Shown one piece after another: positions 58,331 through 64,000 of a DNA stretch of 64,000 nt. A program made the translations under genes and the position numbers. A model generated the notes under the pieces. The model ran no database searches. It worked only from the letters and a program-made list of their open reading frames with translations, and was not told the DNA's origin. The DNA is from Acanthaster planci (Eukaryota; Echinodermata; Asteroidea; Valvatida; Acanthasteridae), in assembly GCF_001949145.1 (NCBI RefSeq), contig NW_019091434.1:309353-373352 (forward strand), written 5' to 3'. Each line of letters opens with the position of its first letter. Position 1 is the first letter of the stretch.

Positions 58331-59974
58331 TAACACACTAAATGTAGCTTACTCATATTCCGCAGGTTAGACTCTGGGTAAATATTGCATGTTGGGCCTT
58401 TGGTACCTTTTACATTGTACGCCTACATTGAAAACCCATTATTTCGCGACATAGCCAGCACACAATACACATGGCACGAAATGACACACACAGTCCAACA
58501 CATTTATGTTCAGACGTGAAGACTTAAAAAAAAAAAAACTAGCAAACAAACAAAAACAACTGATTGACCCAACAGTATTTATCCAGAACCCGTTGGATAC
58601 ATTTTAAAAGTAAGCGTTGTCTGTCACTTGCAAAACTATAAATACGAATCAAGGAGTGCTTCAATTTTTCGTACCAGAATCCACCGCAGTTTATACATCT
58701 GTTGTGACTGCACACGTTTTAGAAATGGGTCATACTGACGTCCTTTGATCAGTACGTAAACATCCACAGGTGGCAATCTCCGGCAATACACGTTACCATC
58801 CGAATGTTGACGACAACGTTTTTAGCCTAGAATATTTCGGATATTTTCGTAATTGGAGGAAAAATAATTGTTCCCGCTCGAAGCGATCAGCTGACTGTCG
58901 CATGTAGATTGTTTCCTCCGAAGGGAAGAGACCCGCGTCCCCAGTCACCAACTGCGGGGCGTAACAGTAATTTCAGCTCTGGGCTGGGTAAAAACCTATA
59001 ATATTTTAGGTCCACCATTGTGTTAGGCGGGGTTGGCTGAGCAGTGGACTCACCCTCATGGCTATTCATTGCCGGTGCTAGACATCCCTGCAGTACCGCG
59101 GCGCATTAATACCAGGCAATTCAATTGACTTGGCAACTGTGACAGGAAATACGTCCAGCCTAGCCGATAGTTTAGTGGCAATATATGATATTGCTTACTG
59201 AACTTTAACTTCAACTGAACTATAAATTTTACCCTTTGTATCTCTGTAATTACAGTTGTAAGCAAGCGGAGTCTTATAACATTGAACCTAAAATGTACGG
59301 CTCGGAAAACGTTTCTACTTAAAAGTTCCTCTATTTATTCTCAGATTCCCTGAACGATCGCCTAGAGATGACATTGTAATATCCTAATCAGGATGTTCCA
59401 GTTCAGATGTTATTCTCCAAAAAATCAAATAAAAAGGCCCGATAATTAGCTGTGTTCATTTGTTAAGCTCATACCTATAGAGTATGATATAACGAGACCT
59501 TTATATTTTGATGACATCTCCTACGTCTAATTGCAACGTTTCTTCAAGTTATCTTTCACTAAATGTCAATTTTTTTTGTTCAGTACATAAACTCTATTTG
59601 TGTGCTAAGGGTATTAGAAGAATAGGTCTGGAGAACAGTTCCATAATGGTTTCAATCGGGTTTTCGTTGCTTTAATACCCCGCTCTAACGGCCATAGGAC
59701 TGAGAAGAAAATCATCAGCGATAAAAATGTTGCTAAAGTGGGACCTTCACGCTGTTGACCTGACTATGACTATGTAGGTATGTTCCATTCCACCACAGAT
59801 GCTATTTTTGTAGCTACTCATTTGAGAAAAAATAAGCGCCACCCCGTGCCTTTTTGGGCAAAGACGGGTATCCCCAAATTCAAAGATATCGAAATCTGAG
59901 CACACGTTCGACTGGACCAAAAATCGAGAACTTTATTTTACGACGTGACTGTGCTGCTAATACATGTGTAAAGT

Positions 59975-60120
59975 ACATTGCTCTTACTATCGTCCGTCGA
60001 CAAGGCAAAGCCCATCACAGCTCCAACCACGGCAGCTACGTCCATATTGCTCTTACTGTCGTCCGTCGGTAAAGCCCAGCCCATAAAAGTACGGATCCAT
60101 ATCCAACCACCGCAGCTACA
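59975..60120 (+). repeat. Local direct duplication, about 75 bp
   Basis: Units start attgctcttactatcgtccg and attgctcttactgtcgtccg and end ccacggcagctac and ccaccgcagctac. Noncoding. Confidence 0.7.
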
Positions 60121-61639
60121 CTTGTCCCCACCATCGTAGCTGATATTCCCAACCAGTTTGTTATTGTTCCCATAAAAGGCTCCGCATTAAAACCGACGAA
60201 ACATTCACCGAAACCTCATTTTGTGTTAACAAAAGATCAACTTGTCTCTTTGGTTTGCCATACCCGGGTTTATAAGAAAATTGATATGTGTGAGAGTGGA
60301 CAGTGCAACACGAATTACATTTTAATAGATTTTTGTCTAAAGTATCCAACGTGTAATCATACTAAGTGTTTCAGTAGGTGCCAAAACGAATTTATGTAGA
60401 TTTTATGTATTACAATCAATAATTCAATTATTGTTCTATTTATAACTTCGTCCATAAAGGGTGACACTCCTCTGACCTGCATGATAGTTCGTCCATACGT
60501 TTACGAAAAGGAAAGCATCGATTTTTGCAACGCAACAAACAAATTTTCATAGGATTAACAATAAAAATCTCACAAATTGAGACTAGCATTGTAACAGGAA
60601 ATAGAAAGTGCTGTTCCTTTAAACATGCTTAGAATATGGATACCAAAAAATAAAAAAAAGGAAAAAGAGAGAGACAATTTTTAAAGCCTGGCGGTCATGA
60701 GCGTAAATCCAGAGGAATGGGGGCATATATCCCCCAACATATATAACAAATAAAGGATATTTCAGTGATCTATCAATATCCCCAAAATCCTGAATTTGAC
60801 CTTTGCCCATTTTTCACCCTTACGACCTTTTTCCGGCACCCGACGAAATCAACCCATGAGCGAGGTACACAGAGCACGCACTTGTTATTTCCTGTCACTA
60901 TTCCTAGCGTTCTTAATCACCGCAGTAAAGTCAAGACAAAATCCAAATGACCAGAACTGCAGGGGTAAAGGGACGGACGACGGGTTTATGACGCAGTTTG
61001 TCACAAATTAGAGACACGTCAAATAATGCAAGTAACTAATTCACCCAGTTCTAGAAGCAACGGTTTTGGCATCATGCGTCATGCAATGTGAAACAAAAAG
61101 CATTGATTTTTTCTCAGGAAAATGACAAAAAAAGAAATATATGTACGACACATCTACGGCATCACGCACAGTTTGAATGTCACAGAATGTTTAGTTTCAC
61201 TAAGTTAATGGAACATTGAACAATTTTGCCCCAAATAAAAGTATCACAGTTGTTACTATTATTTTATTCCTTGAAGAAATACAGAACCAAAACGGGATTC
61301 TCTCTAATGTTAATAAAGGTGCATTTGCGCTTTCTGCCGTAACTCCTTCATGAACGACACTATTTGCTCGTCGGTATAGGTTAGTTTTACTAGTGTTTAC
61401 TCTGTTGATCGACATATAATTATCACATGTAATATGATAATTATCTCAAAAAGGCAAATCAATCGCACTGATCTCGTGAAATCGGTCACTACGATATGTA
61501 TTAAATTTCTTCAGCGGAAGAGTGTTTATGTTAATACCGTTGCTCTTGTGTCTTTTCTGAACTGGGTCGACTGGGTCTGGTCGACTATTGCCCACTCTAT
61601 CCAATACACTGTGGACTAGACTGCCCTATCAAGCTACTG

Positions 61640-62660
61640 TACTGAAGTTTATCAGAATGTGTGATGTACAGTGTGACGAGTACTGGTTCTGCTGGCAATG
61701 CCCTCATCGGCGTTGATGAAGGATTTCCATTTTTGAGCGTCACCTTCAATGCCATTGCTCCCTCTTTTACTGAAAACTCTTTCTATTTTTTGCACCAAAT
61801 TCTTGAAAATCTTTTACAAAAATCTGCCTTGTGCCCCTGTGAACAAGTTCCAGGTACAAGTGTAGCCAGTTGCTGACTCATTTACAGAGAAGCATTTCAG
61901 CACCCATTTTGCAGCTTTTCGTGGAAAGTTTTGCTTGAAGCCGAGTCATCCCTTGAATTTCACCAACGTCTCGTCCAGTGAGAGGTTTCTTCCGGGCCGA
62001 TAGATCCGAAGAAGGATGGCAATACAATGTTTCGGAGAGAGAGAACTTTGGACAGTTTGTCGTGGATTGAATCGTCTGATCGATGAGCTCTCTGTTATTG
62101 GCAAGGTGAACAAACCGATGGATCGCTGTGAAACGGTTACGAGCCATGGTTGAAGAGAAGAGGGGACTTCGCAGAACATCAGATCTGGACCAGTGCATGG
62201 CATATCTTGGCCTTTGGTTGATGCCCATGCAAAGAATTAGGGCGACGAAGGTCATCATTTCGGGCACGTTCGTAGGAGTCCACGTAGGCTGACTGTGGTT
62301 GCCTTCATCTGCAGCCAAAGTTTGGCTGGCATATCAATAGATTTATTTGACCAACAGTTCTCAAACTGCTAGACAGAAATATAATTGGAAGACTTCAACG
62401 GGGGACAACTTACTGCAGTCTTCACTGCAGCTTGTCTGTTCAGGAACGACGGCCAGCATTTACGCGAGAAAGTTGACTTCAGGCCAGCCAGCTCGGACGT
62501 TGGTCTTTTCCGACCGTTTTGATGAGCTCCCAGCTCCCAGCAGGTTCAACTTCTTCTTCACCACTGTCTTCCGAAGTAAATGCGGGAAACCTCGTCTGTT
62601 GACACTTCCGAACCGCTGTAAGCGAAGATTTTGCCCAAAATGTCGGCCGTTTTATTGACT
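61640..62660 (-). mobile_element. Decayed piggyBac-like transposase
   Basis: Reading minus strand, an upstream SPVEVFQLYF-like piece is followed by QPTWTPTNVPEMMTFVALIL, PRYAMHWSRSDVLRSPLF and MARNRFTAIHRFVHLAN, the N-terminal dimerisation part of piggyBac (DDE_Tnp_1_7-type) transposases. After a frameshift near 62065 comes NLSLDETLVKFKGRLGFKQ, which holds the first catalytic Asp, then KWVLKCFSVNESATGYTCTW. Stops and shifts disrupt the rest, and the later catalytic Asp blocks were not found. Terminal repeats and TTAA targets were not identified. The element is not functional. Confidence 0.82.
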
Positions 62661-63309
62661 TCCATCCTGTTCATGTTGTTTGGCGTGGGTTGTTTCACGC
62701 GCGCGTGCACTGACAGCCAATCAGATACGGTACCGCCAGACCAGAGGGTGCTGTTGAACTTGCAGTGAAAAGCATTAGGGACCTGAGCCACAGTGGCACG
62801 GCGGTAACTAAAGCACATTATGGATTGAGCACATTTGGCACGTGTGGTAGCCAGCTAGAATGCACAATTGGCAAATTTGGCACAATGGTAGTGAAAGGGC
62901 TAACGCTGTTCCCAATCTCCCATTCAGTGTGAGGATGACAGCATTGTTGTTTGAACACTCCACATCATCGCCAACCTTTGGTGGATCTACCTGTTTCGAT
63001 ACATTGCATCTAGCCTCAACACGTATTATTTTATTTGTGCAACTTTCCTCAGTGATTCCACTGATCTTATTTTCTGCTTTTGCGGCCTCCTGCGGCAAAG
63101 CACGAGCCTGGTCTCTTCGGATAGCTGGTTGAATTCGATTGCAAGACTGCTCAGGTTGGACAGCTTTTGGTCGTCACCACATTGTTGGGGCGTGGTCTCA
63201 CGTGGATGGATAGGTCTTTTTGTATTTCATTTTCGCCCTTTCTGGGCTCTCAAGTCAGCTTTTCAGATCTTTTTATCGTCCTCCGAGTCATTGACGACGA
63301 ATATTCTCT
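62661..63309. other. Spacer between two mobile-element remnants
   Basis: No supported gene. Short open frames lack motifs. The text gcgcgcgtgcactgacagcc at about 62699 is a brief GC-rich patch. Confidence 0.5.
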
Positions 63310-64000
63310 GTATTTATTATTTTATTATTATTATTATTTATTTGACCATTACAGGAACAAAGTAAACTTGAACAAAGAGTACATGTATATAAAAAAACAA
63401 CAAAAACACCCATACAGGTAAATATTAGCAGAAGCAGGGACCAGGGACAAAAATCCGAATACATAACAAGACAGATAACAGTTGGGTCAGGGACTGCAAA
63501 AGTAAAATAAACTACTATTACCCGCGGGTATGCAGCCCCTCACATAACGTTAACAAAACAAATTATACAGAACAAAGAAAACAGCGGTCCCCACACAGGT
63601 GATCAAAATGACAAGCCAGATAAAAAAAATAGGTTGAATTACGTGGGTAGGGCAATGAAACAAAGCTTGTGTGCGGGAAGGAAGATGGCAGAATGTGAGC
63701 AAATCTGGGTGGCGGGAATTGACATGGAAATTATTGCTGATGGTCTCAGATTAGCATAAACCGTGTAAACATGTAAACACAAATGAGCATAGCAAGTATT
63801 GTCTTCTGGATGATAAGGAGAACCAATTAAGCCAGTCAAGCCTGTCCTCATAATCTGACCTCATAATCTGACCTCGCCGTTGTTTTAAGGCGTTTCGGGT
63901 TGCTGGACGTTGCACGTGCTCGATCTGTTGTTCTTGGGATAGCGTGTGCGGGCCCCAGCAAGGGATGCCATATTCGAGGACAGGTAGGACAAGCGATTTG
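63310..64000 (-). mobile_element. 3' end of a non-LTR (LINE) retrotransposon
   Basis: From the window edge inward, one frame reads SLVLPVLEYGIPCWGPHTLS, EQQIEHVQRPATR and YEDRLDWLNWFSLSSRRQYL, the C-terminal part of a LINE reverse transcriptase. It stops near 63755 and is followed by decayed coding, a 3'UTR and a TAA-type tail (63310-63345 on the plus strand reads tattattattatt). Such a tail is typical of LINE 3' ends. The upstream reverse-transcriptase core is beyond the window. Confidence 0.82.

Larger units (their letters stand above)
56416..61600. other. Region upstream of the SLC18-like gene
   Basis: It probably contains the promoter and 5'UTR of the minus-strand transporter next to 56416, but I see no clear TATA or initiator. 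The rest is AT-rich with short duplications and no recognisable coding exon. Confidence 0.5.

Noticed and set aside
58887-59100. tRNA-like text ggttggctgagcagtgga near 59030
   Set aside because: A box-like word only; no B box or acceptor pairing nearby.

Overview
This is a eukaryotic (animal) draft-assembly window. Protein-coding exons are short, are bounded by gt/ag splice sites and are separated by AT-rich introns. There are three runs of N, many small non-autonomous DNA transposons (MITEs), and a frequent TACATGTA-type motif. Gene content (KIF12-type kinesin, SLC18-family vesicular transporter, intron-less class A GPCRs) and repeat load suggest an invertebrate deuterostome such as an echinoderm or amphioxus. 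That placement is an inference, not a proof.

Layout. 1-15,690 (+): the 3' two-thirds of a KIF12-type kinesin gene. Eleven exon pieces run from the switch II part of the motor, through the neck and a coiled coil, into a long low-complexity Pro/Ser/Gln/Lys-rich tail. The tail is broken by a 619-nt gap. A stop at 13,990 is followed by a likely 3'UTR. 15,700-19,930: intergenic, with a threefold dispersed repeat. 19,937-23,575 (-): a tandem duplication of about 1.6-2 kb holding two single-exon class A GPCR genes. The distal unit is intact (22,506-23,444). The proximal unit is a pseudogene, split near its N-terminus by a 454-bp MITE and hit by two 1-nt indels. 23,600-36,700: intergenic, with MITEs and a tRNA-like sequence inside an inverted repeat. 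36,753-56,415 (-): a complete 14-exon gene for a 464-residue SLC18A (VMAT/VAChT)-like vesicular transporter, rebuilt here exon by exon with all 13 splice phases agreeing. An intact intron-less orphan class A GPCR (41,894-42,913, +) lies on the opposite strand inside its sixth intron. 56,416-64,000: intergenic, with short repeats, a decayed piggyBac-like transposase (-) and the 3' end of a non-LTR retrotransposon (-) at the window edge.

Main points of interest. The SLC18-like transporter keeps four signature acidic/basic residues (TM1 Asp28, TM4 Arg151, TM7 Glu272, TM10 Asp359). It has lost both members of the TM2-TM11 Lys-Asp charge pair of vesicular monoamine transporters (Gln100 and Ile386 instead), and one cysteine of the luminal disulfide. 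This points to a divergent transporter of unknown substrate. The MITE in the GPCR copy has a clean empty-site comparison in the neighbouring paralog and supplies a new in-frame ATG. A nested MITE cluster at 47.08-47.97 kb gives relative insertion ages. No prokaryotic features, CRISPR arrays or operons are present. Most open frames under 110 codons lie in repeats or introns and are not genes.
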